Source: Antrihabitans stalagmiti (GTDB lineage: Bacteria > Actinomycetota > Actinomycetes > Mycobacteriales > Mycobacteriaceae). From it: DNA of 64,000 nucleotides. The DNA lies in contig NZ_JAEMNV010000005.1 of NCBI RefSeq assembly GCF_016482825.1, positions 182,921 through 246,920 of the forward strand, read 5' to 3'. Shown here one piece after another: positions 34,143 to 43,778 of this stretch. Every line of letters begins with the position of its first letter. Position 1 is the stretch's first letter. The notes below the pieces were generated by a model. It was given only the letters and a program-made list of their open reading frames with translations, searched no databases and was not told where the DNA came from. Position numbers and translations under genes: made by a program.

Positions 34143-35270
34143 ATGGCATCGACTCCGGTTGTACCCGACGATTTCGTACCTGGACTCGAAGGAGTCCTTG
34201 CCTTCACGACCGATATCGCCGAACCCGACAAGGACGGCGGCGCGTTGCGTTATCGCGGCGTCGATATCGAAGAACTGGTCGGCAAGGGCGTGACGTTCGG
34301 TGACGTGTGGTCGTTGCTGGTCGACGGCAAATTCGGCCGTGGCCTGCCGCCCGCCGAGCCGTTCCCACTTCCGGTCCACACCGGCGACGTTCGCGTCGAC
34401 GTCCAGGCCGGTCTCGCCATGCTAGCGCCGATCTGGGGCTACCAGCCGGTGCTCGACATCGACGACGACACGGCACGCGACCAGCTCGCCCGTGCCTCGG
34501 TGATGGCCCTGTCCTACGTCGCGCAGTCCGCGCGCGGTATCTACCAGCCTGCGGTGCCGCAGCACGTGATCGACGAATGTCCAACGGTCACAGCCCGATT
34601 CATGACGCGGTGGAAGGGCGATCCGGATCCGCGCCACACCGAGGCTATCGATGCCTACTGGGTGTCGGCCGCCGAGCACGGTATGAACGCCTCGACGTTC
34701 ACAGCACGGGTGATCGCGTCGACGGGCGCCGATGTCGCTGCTGCGATGTCCGGCGCGATCGGCGCCATGTCGGGACCGCTGCACGGTGGCGCACCGGCGC
34801 GGGTGCTACCGATGATCGAAGAGGTCGAAAAGTCCGGCGACGCCCGCGCACTGGTGAAGGGCATCCTCGACCGCAAAGAGAAGTTGATGGGCTTCGGCCA
34901 CCGCGTCTACCGCGCAGAGGATCCACGCGCGCGAGTGCTTCGTGCGACTGCGAAGCGGCTCGGCGCACCCAACTACGAAGTCGCAGCAGCACTCGAACAG
35001 GCCGCCCTCACGGAACTGCGTGAACGCCGTCCCGATCGTGCGATCGAGACCAACGTCGAATTCTGGGCAGCAGTCATCCTCGACTTCGCCGAGGTGCCTG
35101 CCCACATGATGCCTGCGATGTTCACCTGCGGCCGTACCGCTGGGTGGTGTGCCCACATCCTCGAGCAGAAGCGGCTCGGCAAGCTCGTTCGCCCCGCCGC
35201 GCTCTACACCGGTCCTGCTCCACGCACACCGGAGAGTGTCGAAGGCTGGGACCTCGTCGCCAACGGCTAG
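34143..35270 (+). CDS. citA: Citrate synthase 2 (CitA)
   Basis: A 375-residue short citrate synthase matching Mtb CitA (Rv0889c, about 373). Residues His179 (AEHGMNAS), His214 (GPLHGG) and His253 (GFGHRVY) are conserved. Where the classical catalytic Asp sits, it has Glu306 (TNVEFWAA), which appears to be a feature of this branch rather than damage. The role relative to GltA2 is unclear; paralogous 2-methylcitrate synthase activity is possible. AGAGAGAG lies about ten bases before ATG 34143. TATGGT at 34031-34036 is a candidate -10, implying a leader of about 100 nt. Divergent from pdxH. Confidence 0.93.
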   Translation: MASTPVVPDDFVPGLEGVLAFTTDIAEPDKDGGALRYRGVDIEELVGKGVTFGDVWSLLVDGKFGRGLPPAEPFPLPVHTGDVRVDVQAGLAMLAPIWGYQPVLDIDDDTARDQLARASVMALSYVAQSARGIYQPAVPQHVIDECPTVTARFMTRWKGDPDPRHTEAIDAYWVSAAEHGMNASTFTARVIASTGADVAAAMSGAIGAMSGPLHGGAPARVLPMIEEVEKSGDARALVKGILDRKEKLMGFGHRVYRAEDPRARVLRATAKRLGAPNYEVAAALEQAALTELRERRPDRAIETNVEFWAAVILDFAEVPAHMMPAMFTCGRTAGWCAHILEQKRLGKLVRPAALYTGPAPRTPESVEGWDLVANG

Positions 35271-36440
<1,170 letters not shown>

Positions 36441-36447
36441 ATCAAGC

Positions 36448-36475
36448 GGGGGTCCACACCCAGGTTGTGACCCCC
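36448..36475 (+). terminator. Hairpin terminator of serC
   Basis: GGGGGTC-c-ACA pairs with TGT-GACCCCC around an eight-base loop, seven to eight bases downstream of the serC stop. Weak A/T run after the stem (AATTGT), as usual in high-GC actinobacteria. Confidence 0.65.
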
Positions 36476-36673
36476 AATTGTCAACGTAGGCTGGAACTTT
36501 GCCAGGTAGGACGCCGTCGCGCGGGGCCGGAGAACGCGGAACAAGGCAGCGTAACTCGAACCCGCTGTCAGGTATAGCTACTCCCCCAGCGTGTCCTGCC
36601 CTGCGCAAGATCACAGGTGCATTACTGTCGGCGTACGGGCAGATTCGCGAGTCGGCGCGATCAGGAGGTCGAA

Positions 36674-37492
36674 GTGCGAGAACTCGAAGTGATCGGACTG
36701 CAGCCCGACGGCAAGCACCTCGTGTGCGCCGACCGGGAGACCGGTGAAAAATTTCGCATGCCCTTGAACGACAAACTTCGCGCCGCAGCTCGTGGCGACA
36801 TCGCTCGATTCGGACAGATAGAGATCGAGATGGAAAGCACGCTACGTCCACGCGACATCCAGGCACGGATTCGCGCAGGCGCATCGGTCGAGCAGGTCGC
36901 GGCACAGTCCGGAATGGCCGTGCATCGGGTCGAGCGTTACGCCTACCCGGTTCTGCTCGAGCGTTCCCGCGCAGCAGACCTCGCACAGCTCGGGCACCCC
37001 GTCCGTGAAAACGGACCCGCGGTGCTCACTCTCGCCGAAGTTGTCGGCTTGGCATTTCGAGCGCGTGGGCACAGCATCGACGAAGCCGAATGGGACGCCT
37101 GGAAAGACGACGACGGCCACTGGATCGCCGAACTCCGGTGGCAGGCAGGCCGCACCTCGAATGCCGCGCACTGGCGCTTCCAGCGCGACGCACACGGCGG
37201 CACGGTGACAGCACTCGACGACACCGCGGCCGATCTCGTCGATCCAGACTTCGGACGTCCACTGCGTGGACTGTCGCCCGTCACCCGGGTCGCGGAGGCC
37301 ACCCGCGAGCCCGATCCGCAGCACACACTCGACGACTACTACGAATCGACACCGCGGACTCCCGAACCGCTCGACGAGCCCGACGAACCCAAACAGGCAC
37401 CGACGCATCCGAACCCGAAGGACAAGCGCGGCAAGCCTGCGATGCCGTCCTGGGAAGACGTCCTGCTCGGCATTCGCAGCTCGGGGCACTGA
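36674..37492 (+). CDS. sepH: SepH-like cell-division regulator (DUF3071)
   Basis: A 272-residue DUF3071 protein, equivalent in position and type to Mtb Rv0883c. In Streptomyces and mycobacteria SepH binds FtsZ and promotes its assembly at the septum. The N-terminal domain has RELEVIGLQPDGKHLVCADRE and a helix-turn-helix-like region (RDIQARIRAGASVEQVAAQSGMAVHRVERYA, about 60-90). The middle (about 120-200) is folded; the C-terminal 60 residues are Pro/Asp/Glu-rich and disordered, ending in a conserved-looking PSWEDVLLGIR. AGGAGG six bases before GTG 36674 fixes the start. About 230 bp separate it from serC, with no gene but likely its promoter (TATAGC near 36573). Confidence 0.92.
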   Translation: MRELEVIGLQPDGKHLVCADRETGEKFRMPLNDKLRAAARGDIARFGQIEIEMESTLRPRDIQARIRAGASVEQVAAQSGMAVHRVERYAYPVLLERSRAADLAQLGHPVRENGPAVLTLAEVVGLAFRARGHSIDEAEWDAWKDDDGHWIAELRWQAGRTSNAAHWRFQRDAHGGTVTALDDTAADLVDPDFGRPLRGLSPVTRVAEATREPDPQHTLDDYYESTPRTPEPLDEPDEPKQAPTHPNPKDKRGKPAMPSWEDVLLGIRSSGH

Positions 37493-37631
37493 AGCGGACC
37501 GTTCGATGCCTGCCATCGGGGGTACGAAAGATCAACTAGCGGTAGCCAACACCGCGCGTATCGCGCCGACGTCGTAGTCTCTGTTTCGACTGTTCGAACT
37601 CACGACGATGCGCGAAGGTGAGGTGCCGGCC

Positions 37632-38372
37632 GTGGGGGCCAAAGCATCGACTATTTGGTATGTGGACGCCCCTGACCCGGCCACCACGCTGCGCAATCAT
37701 CGCGAGCCGGATCAACACGCAGCACACGCACTCGCCAGCCACCTGTATCCAGGATCGGTTGTGGTCCCGCTGGCGGTCGGCCCGCTCTCGACCAGCGCGG
37801 GCATCGGCGGCAACGGCGTCTACATCGGGTGTTATCCCGGTCTGACAGTCGTCTGCGGTCCGCAGCTCGAGATCGCCCACCCTGCCAAGATCTCGCCGTC
37901 GTGGATTCGTCCGCTCGCCTCCGAGTACACCTACCTCGTGTCGATCGACCCGGTTCGGGAGTGGGGTGCGTTCGCGACGTGGGAGCGAGGGGAACTTCGA
38001 CGTTCGTTCAGCGCAACCAAGACCAACATCCTCGAGGACCACGGTCTCCCGTTGGTCTGGGAGCGGCCGTTCTGGGCGGGCGAACACCCCATGGAGCACA
38101 CGCCAGGCGTGATACCCGATCCGCAGTCGCTGCCGTTCGATCCGCAGGATTTCGCAGACGCCGCGAACGAACGTGCACTCGGCTTTCGCTACCGCGGCAC
38201 CCCGCAGCAAGGTGCCCTCGACCCGGCGGGAATCGTCGTGTGCGGGTTCGCGCTCTACGGCGAGGGCGAAGAGATCCCACGGGCGCCTGCGCCACCCGTG
38301 TCGGAGCCGGTCGAGGCCGTGCCCGCCGAAGCTGGGTTCTTCAAGAAGTGGCGGCGCAAGCAGCGGCGATAG
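37632..38372 (+). CDS. DUF6928-type conserved protein of unknown function
   Basis: A 246-residue cytoplasmic protein beginning VGAKASTIWYVD, typical of a family common in mycobacteria and rhodococci (DUF6928) with no known function. The fold looks alpha/beta with many short strands (VYIGCYPGLTVVCG, EYTYLVSIDPVREWGAFATWERGELRRSFSA). The last 30 residues are Pro-rich then basic (FFKKWRRKQRR), which may bind membrane or nucleic acid. GAGG eight bases before GTG 37632 is preferred over ATG 37608. It converges on the DUF2537 gene. Confidence 0.8.
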   Translation: MGAKASTIWYVDAPDPATTLRNHREPDQHAAHALASHLYPGSVVVPLAVGPLSTSAGIGGNGVYIGCYPGLTVVCGPQLEIAHPAKISPSWIRPLASEYTYLVSIDPVREWGAFATWERGELRRSFSATKTNILEDHGLPLVWERPFWAGEHPMEHTPGVIPDPQSLPFDPQDFADAANERALGFRYRGTPQQGALDPAGIVVCGFALYGEGEEIPRAPAPPVSEPVEAVPAEAGFFKKWRRKQRR

Positions 38373-38408
38373 CGGCGGGTGTCAGGACCACCAGCGCCAG
38401 CGGGTGCG

Positions 38409-38714
38409 TCACACCGCTGAGATGAGTAGGCCGAGCCACCCGACAACGACGCCGACCCCGATACCGAGCGCCACCCATCGGACAACGGGGATGGCACGCC
38501 AGCCCCACACCGTAGGAGCGGTACCGCCGACGGCGACGAGGTTGATGACCACCGCGAGCGCAGGGTGCACATTCGCGAGCGCGATGCCGAACCCGTACAG
38601 CGCGCACGTTGTCAGGATCGCCGCGAACGCTGTCACGAGCAGACCTGCCTGCCACGGCGTCGGTTCTGCCGTCGGTGCGGCGAATTGGGGCGTGCTCGGT
38701 TCGGACGTGCTCAC
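38409..38714 (-). CDS. Small membrane protein (DUF2537, Rv0882-like)
   Basis: A 101-residue protein with three hydrophobic segments (about 24-44, 52-68 and 78-98) after a Pro/Thr/Ser-rich N-terminus. It fits DUF2537, represented in Mtb by Rv0882 in the same place next to the RNA methyltransferase Rv0881. GTG 38714 overlaps the methyltransferase stop (GTGA), so the two are co-translated. Function unknown. Confidence 0.85.
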   Translation of the reverse strand: MSTSEPSTPQFAAPTAEPTPWQAGLLVTAFAAILTTCALYGFGIALANVHPALAVVINLVAVGGTAPTVWGWRAIPVVRWVALGIGVGVVVGWLGLLISAV

Positions 38715-39517
38715 GGTGTCATTCTGACGCGCTCGTAGAACGCCATCGCAGCGGCCGTCGCAACGTTGAGCGAATCGGTGCCTGGCGCCATCGGGATCCG
38801 GGCACGAACATCGCTGCTGCGCATGGTGTGTTCGACGAGTCCGGGTCCCTCTGCACCGAGCAGCAGCGCGACCTTCTCCCCCGTCATAGCCGCTGCCAAC
38901 GAAACAGCACTCGGGTCCGGCGTGAGCGCTATGACCTGGAAGCCGTGGTCCCGCAATATGTTCAGACCTCGTGGCCAATCGGGCACGCGTGCGAACGGCA
39001 CCCGAAGGACGTGGCCCATCGATACGCGCACCGCTCGCCGGTAGAGCGGATCGGCACAGCTGTCACCGAACAGGACGGCATCGGCGCCGAGGCCGGCGGC
39101 GTTGCGAAAGATCGACCCGATGTTCTCGTGGTCGTTGACGCCCTCCAACACCGCGACGGTCCGCGCGCCGGCGAGAACGTCGTGCAGGTCCAACGGTGCG
39201 GGTCGGCTCGCGGCGGCGAGGACTCCGCGATTGAGGTGGAAGCCGACGACCTCCGCCATCACGTCAGCGGTGGTCCGATAGAACGGCGCGTCCGTGGCCT
39301 CGAGGTCGGTTGCCAGTTCCGCCCGGCGCCGTTCGACTCCCAAGAACGACACCGGTTCGAACCTCGAAGCAAGCATGCGCTGCGCGACCAGCACGCCTTC
39401 GGCGATGACGAGCCCCTTGCCGTCGGGCAGGTCGGGTCGGCGATCGGAGGAGTTGAGGTCGCGAAAGTCGTCCAGCCTCGGGTCAGCGGGATCGTCGATG
39501 TCGACTACTTTTGCCAC
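38711..39517 (-). CDS. TrmH/SpoU-family RNA 2'-O-methyltransferase (Rv0881-like)
   Basis: A 268-residue SPOUT methyltransferase. Residues 1-105 form the L30e-like substrate-binding domain; the catalytic domain has motif 1 NDHENIGSIFRNAAGLGADAV, motif 2 LLLGAEGPGL and motif 3 DSLNVATAAAMAFYE, the knot that binds S-adenosylmethionine. It methylates ribose in rRNA or tRNA; Mtb Rv0881 is the positional equivalent. GTG 39517 has TAGAGT six bases upstream and no ribosome site, so it is probably leaderless. DUF2537 is coupled downstream. Confidence 0.92.
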   Translation of the reverse strand: MAKVVDIDDPADPRLDDFRDLNSSDRRPDLPDGKGLVIAEGVLVAQRMLASRFEPVSFLGVERRRAELATDLEATDAPFYRTTADVMAEVVGFHLNRGVLAAASRPAPLDLHDVLAGARTVAVLEGVNDHENIGSIFRNAAGLGADAVLFGDSCADPLYRRAVRVSMGHVLRVPFARVPDWPRGLNILRDHGFQVIALTPDPSAVSLAAAMTGEKVALLLGAEGPGLVEHTMRSSDVRARIPMAPGTDSLNVATAAAMAFYERVRMTP

Positions 39518-39529
39518 CGGACCACTCTA
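39518..39529 (-). promoter_or_regulatory. Leaderless -10 element for the RNA methyltransferase gene
   Basis: TAGAGT (forward ACTCTA at 39524-39529) lies six bases before GTG 39517 with no ribosome-binding site. Confidence 0.55.
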
Positions 39530-39542
39530 GGGCGCGCCGCGC

Positions 39543-39588
39543 CTCGTGAGTCTTTTCGGTGGTCCCGCCCACCGAAAAGACTCACGAG
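39543..39588 (-). terminator. Perfect 20-bp hairpin at the 3' end of the P450 gene
   Basis: CTCGTGAGTCTTTTCGGTGG (39543-39562), a six-base loop and its exact complement (39569-39588). The distal arm overlaps the last codons and stop of the P450 gene. It contains TTTT and AAAA tracts inside the stem and could terminate from the P450 side and insulate the methyltransferase promoter just beyond. The perfect symmetry and length are unusual for this window. Confidence 0.7.
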
Positions 39589-40919
39589 CGGCGGAGCCGC
39601 CTGAGAACGATTTCGCGACTCGGCAGGACGGCGATGCCCCTCGGGACCGAGCGCGGCTGGCCCCTTCTCCGTTCGGCCGCAGACATTTCCAGCTCGGCAC
39701 CTTTCACGATCGTTGCCAGCACCACCGCGAGTTCGAAGTTCGCGAAGGCCGCACCCACGCAACGTCGGTGACCACCACCGAACGGCGTGAACTCGAACGG
39801 CGTCGGTTTGCGGAGCAGAAACCGATCCGGATCGAACGTGTCGGGTTCAGGAAAAACCTTGGGGTCGAAGTGCAACGCGGGCACGGCGACACCGACCACG
39901 TCGCCTTCCGACCGCTGGACTCCACGAATTGTCAACGGCCCGTTCAGACGTCGCAACACGATCGACACCGTCGGATGCATCCGCAACGTTTCCTGACAGA
40001 TTGCGTTGAGGTACGGCAATTTTGCAACGTCAGCAGGCGAGTGGTCCGCTGCCAACTCCGCGACGAGTCGCTCGCGAACTCCGTCGTCGTGATGGATGTG
40101 ATACATCGCCCACGCCAAAGACGTTGCAGTAGTTTCGTGTCCGGCTACGAGCAGGGTCCGTAGTTCCTGACGCAGATCCTCATCGCTCAGGGACGTGCCG
40201 TCCTCGTAGGTCGCGGACAGCAACAGGCTCAGCACGTCGTCGTACCCGTCCACCCCTGTCCTGCGCCGCTCGGCGATCTGTTCGGACAGCAGCGCGTCGA
40301 ATTGCGCACGCAGCCTGACGAATCGCGCCCACGGCCCGAGACCCACGACCTCGCGCCGCAGCGCTGGGACGAACATCAGCGGCGCGATGTAGGACTGCAT
40401 CAGCGCTGTGATCACCCGCTCGTACTCGTCGCGTCGGGCCGGGTCGGAAACCCCGAAGACCGTCCGAATGATGATGTGCAGCGTGATCGACTGCGCCGCT
40501 GCCCGAACCGCGATGTCGGCGCCGGGCCGCCAGCTCTCGATCTCCTCTGCCGCGGCGTGAGCCATCACGTCTGCGTACGCGCGCATCCGCTCACCGTGGA
40601 ACGACGGCATCAGCAGCGTCCGTTCACGGCGATGCCGCTCGCCCGACAACAAGATCAGCGAACCGTCGCCGACAAGCGGCGCAATGGGATTCGGCGTCGG
40701 TGGGGAGAACAACGTGGCCGGTGCACCGAAAATCTCGCGTACCCCCGCAGCAGTCGACGCGAACAACACCTCACCGAGACCCGGTAGTCCGACGGCGAAC
40801 GTCTCGCCCTCGTTCGCGCGACGGCGAAAGTAGCGTTCGGGGTCGTAGCCCATCGCCAGTGCATGCGCTGCACCGAACCGCGGGCTCGTCACAGACCTCG
40901 TCATAGGAGTCGTCGTCAC
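39582..40919 (-). CDS. Cytochrome P450
   Basis: A 445-residue soluble P450. Key motifs: I-helix AGHETT (259-264), ExxR Glu310/Arg313, PERF-type FDPDRF (362-367) and heme loop FGGGHRRCVG with thiolate Cys387. The sequence type resembles the larger bacterial CYP group with eukaryote-like features (CYP138/CYP110-like), but I will not assign a family number. GTG 40919 or the ATG at 40904 can start it; GAGAGAAG abuts the first. No ferredoxin or reductase gene is adjacent. It lies 18 bp downstream of the MFS gene and is probably co-transcribed, suggesting oxidation and export of one small molecule (inference). Confidence 0.93.
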   Translation of the reverse strand: MTTTPMTRSVTSPRFGAAHALAMGYDPERYFRRRANEGETFAVGLPGLGEVLFASTAAGVREIFGAPATLFSPPTPNPIAPLVGDGSLILLSGERHRRERTLLMPSFHGERMRAYADVMAHAAAEEIESWRPGADIAVRAAAQSITLHIIIRTVFGVSDPARRDEYERVITALMQSYIAPLMFVPALRREVVGLGPWARFVRLRAQFDALLSEQIAERRRTGVDGYDDVLSLLLSATYEDGTSLSDEDLRQELRTLLVAGHETTATSLAWAMYHIHHDDGVRERLVAELAADHSPADVAKLPYLNAICQETLRMHPTVSIVLRRLNGPLTIRGVQRSEGDVVGVAVPALHFDPKVFPEPDTFDPDRFLLRKPTPFEFTPFGGGHRRCVGAAFANFELAVVLATIVKGAELEMSAAERRRGQPRSVPRGIAVLPSREIVLRRLRRS

Positions 40920-40937
40920 CTTCTCTCGTGAACATCG

Positions 40938-42233
40938 CTAGTCGATACGATTCACGGATCCTTCCAGTTCAGCGCGCCCTGTGCCTGCCGCCTCCCCGCG
41001 CGACTTCTCGACCGGGTCGTCACTGTGTTTCAGCAGCAAGTACGCACCACCTGCCAACCCCGCTGCGAGCGAGATCACACCGCCGACGAGCAGCGGCGCC
41101 CGTGGGCTCGTCACATCCGCAAGCCAGCCGAGCACCGGACTGCCCAGCGGAGTGCCGCCGAGGAAGCAGAGCATGTAGATGCCCATCACGCGGCCGCGCA
41201 TATCGGAGGCAACCGACATCTGCAGAATATTCATCGCCGACGTCGTGAAGGTCAGAACAACGGCACCGGTCGGCACAAGGGCAACGGCGACGAGCGCGAA
41301 CGTTGGCATAGCTCCGACGGCAATCTCCAAAGCGCCGAACGCCGTTGCCGCGACGAGGAAGATCTTGATCCGCACAGGTCGCGTCCGACGCGCGGCAAGG
41401 GTCGCACCGGCGAGGGTGCCGACGGCCAGTGCTGTCGACAGAAATCCGTAGGCATCGGCGCCGAGCCCGAAGGTGTTGCGCGCCAACACGGCCAGGCTGA
41501 TCGGGAAGTTCATACCGAAGGTCGACACCATGAACACGGTCAGGAGTAGAACCCGCAGATCGGTTCTCCCCCAGACGTAGCTGAACCCTTCGCGAATCTG
41601 GCCACGCGCTTTGGTTGCATGCTCGACGGAGGTCAGCTTGCTCTGATCCATCAGCACCAGCGCAGCGATCACACAACCGAACGACACCACGTTGATCGCG
41701 AAAACCAATCCGGTTCCGACGAGTGTGATGAGGACACCCGATATGGCCGGACCGACGATGCGAGCAAGGTTGAACGTCATCGAATTCAACGCGATCGCGT
41801 TCGAAAGAAGTTCTCGGCCAACCAGTTCGATGGTGAACGACTGCCGAACCGGTGCGTCGATCGCCGACGCGCAACCCGCGGCGAAAGCAAGCACGTACAC
41901 ATGCCACAGTTCGACGACGCCACCGAGATCGAGCGCGGCAAGCACCGCAGCAAAGACCGCCATCGATACCTGTGTTGCGATCAAGATCTTGCGTTTGTCG
42001 TACCGATCGGCGAGCACGCCACCCCACACAGACAGCACGAGCGTCGGACCGAACTGCAACGCCATCACGATGCCGACGGCGAGTGCGTTGCCACCGGACA
42101 GGGTCAGAACAAGCCAGTCCTGCGCGACCCGCTGCATCCAGGTCCCGACGAGTGACACGATCTGACCCGACGCCCACAGCCGGTAGTTCCTGGCTTTGAG
42201 CGACCTGAACATCGAAACGTTAGCAACGGACAC
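40938..42233 (-). CDS. MFS transporter (MFS_3/EntS-like)
   Basis: A 431-residue transporter with ten to twelve hydrophobic segments. NYRLWASGQIVSLVGTWMQRVAQDWLVL at the N-terminus and GVLADRYDKRK between helices 2 and 3 are hallmark motifs of EntS/MFS_3-type exporters. GTG 42233 is the longest start; ATG 42212 (MFRSLKARNYRLW) is also possible. The MarR-type gene lies 25 bp upstream on the same strand, so regulator and exporter are likely one transcript, and the P450 gene follows. This is the classical layout of a ligand-responsive efflux system. Substrate unknown. Confidence 0.92.
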   Translation of the reverse strand: MSVANVSMFRSLKARNYRLWASGQIVSLVGTWMQRVAQDWLVLTLSGGNALAVGIVMALQFGPTLVLSVWGGVLADRYDKRKILIATQVSMAVFAAVLAALDLGGVVELWHVYVLAFAAGCASAIDAPVRQSFTIELVGRELLSNAIALNSMTFNLARIVGPAISGVLITLVGTGLVFAINVVSFGCVIAALVLMDQSKLTSVEHATKARGQIREGFSYVWGRTDLRVLLLTVFMVSTFGMNFPISLAVLARNTFGLGADAYGFLSTALAVGTLAGATLAARRTRPVRIKIFLVAATAFGALEIAVGAMPTFALVAVALVPTGAVVLTFTTSAMNILQMSVASDMRGRVMGIYMLCFLGGTPLGSPVLGWLADVTSPRAPLLVGGVISLAAGLAGGAYLLLKHSDDPVEKSRGEAAGTGRAELEGSVNRID

Positions 42234-42258
42234 GTCTTCTATCGTGCCTCGTTCGGCG

Positions 42259-42696
42259 CTACTCCGACTTTTTGACGATGTCGGTGATGATCGCGACTGC
42301 GTCCGCGAGCGTTTTGAGCTGCTCGGGAGCCAGCGTCGACAGCTTCTCCGTCATCCACGCTTCGCGCGCGCTTGCTTCGTCGGCAATCAACGCGCTACCC
42401 GAGTCCGACAGCGAGACGATGATCTGCCTACCGTCGGTCGGATGCGGGCGCCGTTCGACGAGTCCGATGTCGGACAACGACGCGATGACCCTCGTCATCG
42501 ACGGCGGCTGCACGCGTTCCATACCGGCAAGCGCGCCCGGCGTCATCGCGCCTTCGCGACTGAGCGTTGCCAACGCAGAAAGCTGGGTCAGCGATACCTG
42601 CGAATCCGCTCGACGACCTCGCAGATGCCGCGTGAGACGCACAACGGCCAGGGAGAGGTCGCTGGCCAGCGTCCGCAGATCGGGAGAGGTTGTCAC
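42259..42696 (-). CDS. MarR-family transcriptional regulator (Rv0880-like)
   Basis: A 145-residue winged-helix regulator: SLTQLSALATLSREGAMTPGALAGMERVQPPSMTRVIASLSDIGLVERRPHPTDGRQIIVSLSDSG spans helix-turn-helix and wing, with the DGRQ wing tip. Equivalent in position and type to Mtb Rv0880. MarR proteins bind palindromes and release DNA on binding a phenolic or similar ligand. GTG 42696 is the start; TATTGT eight bases upstream is a candidate -10. Downstream, in the same direction, lie the MFS and P450 genes, the likely targets. Confidence 0.94.
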   Translation of the reverse strand: MTTSPDLRTLASDLSLAVVRLTRHLRGRRADSQVSLTQLSALATLSREGAMTPGALAGMERVQPPSMTRVIASLSDIGLVERRPHPTDGRQIIVSLSDSGSALIADEASAREAWMTEKLSTLAPEQLKTLADAVAIITDIVKKSE

Positions 42697-42773
42697 AGTG
42701 GCAAACAATACGGGAACGCCGCAGGCCAGCGGACACGATTGCGCCGCTGGGCAGTCCGGGTACGGTAGTCGAC
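42697..42773. promoter_or_regulatory. Divergent promoter region, MarR gene and DUF2530 gene
   Basis: Plus strand: TTGCGC (42739-42744), 16-bp spacer, TACGGT (42761-42766), then seven bases to GTG 42774, a leaderless promoter. Minus strand: TATTGT eight bases before GTG 42696. I see no clear MarR palindrome; only 77 bp are available, so an operator would cover both promoters. Confidence 0.55.
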
Positions 42774-43022
42774 GTGACGGACGCACCGCAGGTACCGCAA
42801 CTCCCCGCGCGCCTCACCGACCCACGGCCTGTGCTGACAACCGGAACCGTACTGTTCGCGATCGCGACGCTGATCGTGTGGGCGAGCGGCGACCGGTTCG
42901 ACGAGGCACTGCCGACGTGCATCGCGGGACTCGCGGTCGGCGCTCTCGGTACGACGATCTTCTGGATTCAGCGACGCGCGGCGCGGCGCGGCTCCAAGGG
43001 TGCCCAGTCCGGCCTTACCTAA
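42774..43022 (+). CDS. Small membrane protein (DUF2530, Rv0879c-like)
   Basis: An 82-residue protein with a Pro-rich N-terminus and two membrane segments (about 24-41 and 49-67) followed by a basic tail (QRRAARRGSKG). Fits DUF2530, found in Mtb as Rv0879c next to the MarR gene Rv0880 in the same divergent order. Leaderless GTG start. Function unknown. It converges on the TetR gene with a 16-bp gap. Confidence 0.83.
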   Translation: MTDAPQVPQLPARLTDPRPVLTTGTVLFAIATLIVWASGDRFDEALPTCIAGLAVGALGTTIFWIQRRAARRGSKGAQSGLT

Positions 43023-43038
43023 GCTGACCTGCAGCGAT

Positions 43039-43674
43039 CTACGATAGGACCGTGGCCTGCGACGAGATCATGTCCGCGATTCGGTCCAACTGCAGCGTCG
43101 CTGTTTCGCTGTCTTCGTCGACGAGCCAGCGCAGGACCAAACCGTCGATCATCGCGAGCATCAGCCGGCTCAGCACCCCGACCGGCACCGACCAGGTCGT
43201 TCCGGTCAACGTGGTCGCCTTTTCCAAAAGGTCGACGAGGGTTGCATCGTTGAAGGCGTACTGATTGCGCGCGATCCCGAGCCGTTCCGGCGTCGACTCG
43301 CCTTCACGCAGCGCATACGTCGTGATTTCGTAGGTCAGCAACTGCCGGTCGCGGGTCCGTTCGACGTCGAACCACATCGCGCTCAACGCAACTCGAAGAA
43401 GGTCACGCAGAGCGTCGACGCCCTGCTCGGTCCATTCGAGCATCTGCTGATCTTCGTCGACCGCGTCGCGCAGATCGGTCGTGAGGCACTTGACGACCTC
43501 GGTCATCAACGCGTCTTTGTTCTCGAAGCAGTAGTGCACGACGCCGAGCGACACACCGGCGGCCTGTGCGACGTCACGGGTGGTCACCGCAGCGACGCCC
43601 TTGCGTTCGGCGAGGCCGATCGCGGCCTCGATCAAGTGAGCTCTGCGCTGCTCGACGGATAGTCTTGTTGACAC
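43039..43674 (-). CDS. TetR-family transcriptional regulator
   Basis: A 211-residue TetR regulator: RRAHLIEAAIGLAERKGVAAVTTRDVAQAAGVSLGVVHYCFENKDALMTEVV is the full helix-turn-helix domain; the remaining 150 residues are the ligand and dimerisation domain. GTG 43674 is preferred over ATG 43695 because TTGACT, a 17-bp spacer and TTAACT lie exactly six bases before it, which would put the ATG inside the promoter. No divergent target gene is adjacent. Autoregulation and an effector cannot be inferred. Confidence 0.92.
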   Translation of the reverse strand: MSTRLSVEQRRAHLIEAAIGLAERKGVAAVTTRDVAQAAGVSLGVVHYCFENKDALMTEVVKCLTTDLRDAVDEDQQMLEWTEQGVDALRDLLRVALSAMWFDVERTRDRQLLTYEITTYALREGESTPERLGIARNQYAFNDATLVDLLEKATTLTGTTWSVPVGVLSRLMLAMIDGLVLRWLVDEDSETATLQLDRIADMISSQATVLS

Positions 43675-43709
43675 GCGTGAAGTTAAGTCGCACATCGCTG
43701 AGCAGTCAA
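43675..43709 (-). promoter_or_regulatory. Leaderless promoter of the TetR gene
   Basis: On the minus strand TTGACT (forward 43704-43709), 17-bp spacer, TTAACT (forward 43681-43686), then six bases to GTG 43674. One of the best -35/-10 pairs in the window. Confidence 0.65.
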
Positions 43710-43778
43710 TTCGCTCTCGTTACCAGCATGTCGCTCCCGGCGTGTCGCCTCTCGATCCCGACAATCGCAACCATTCGG

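Noticed and set aside
34143-35270. CitA as a decayed copy of gltA2
   Set aside because: It is intact, with all His residues, and represents a separate short branch also present in Mtb.
39543-39588. The 20-bp hairpin as an integration or attachment site
   Set aside because: No integrase, tRNA gene or prophage genes nearby; terminator is the simpler reading.
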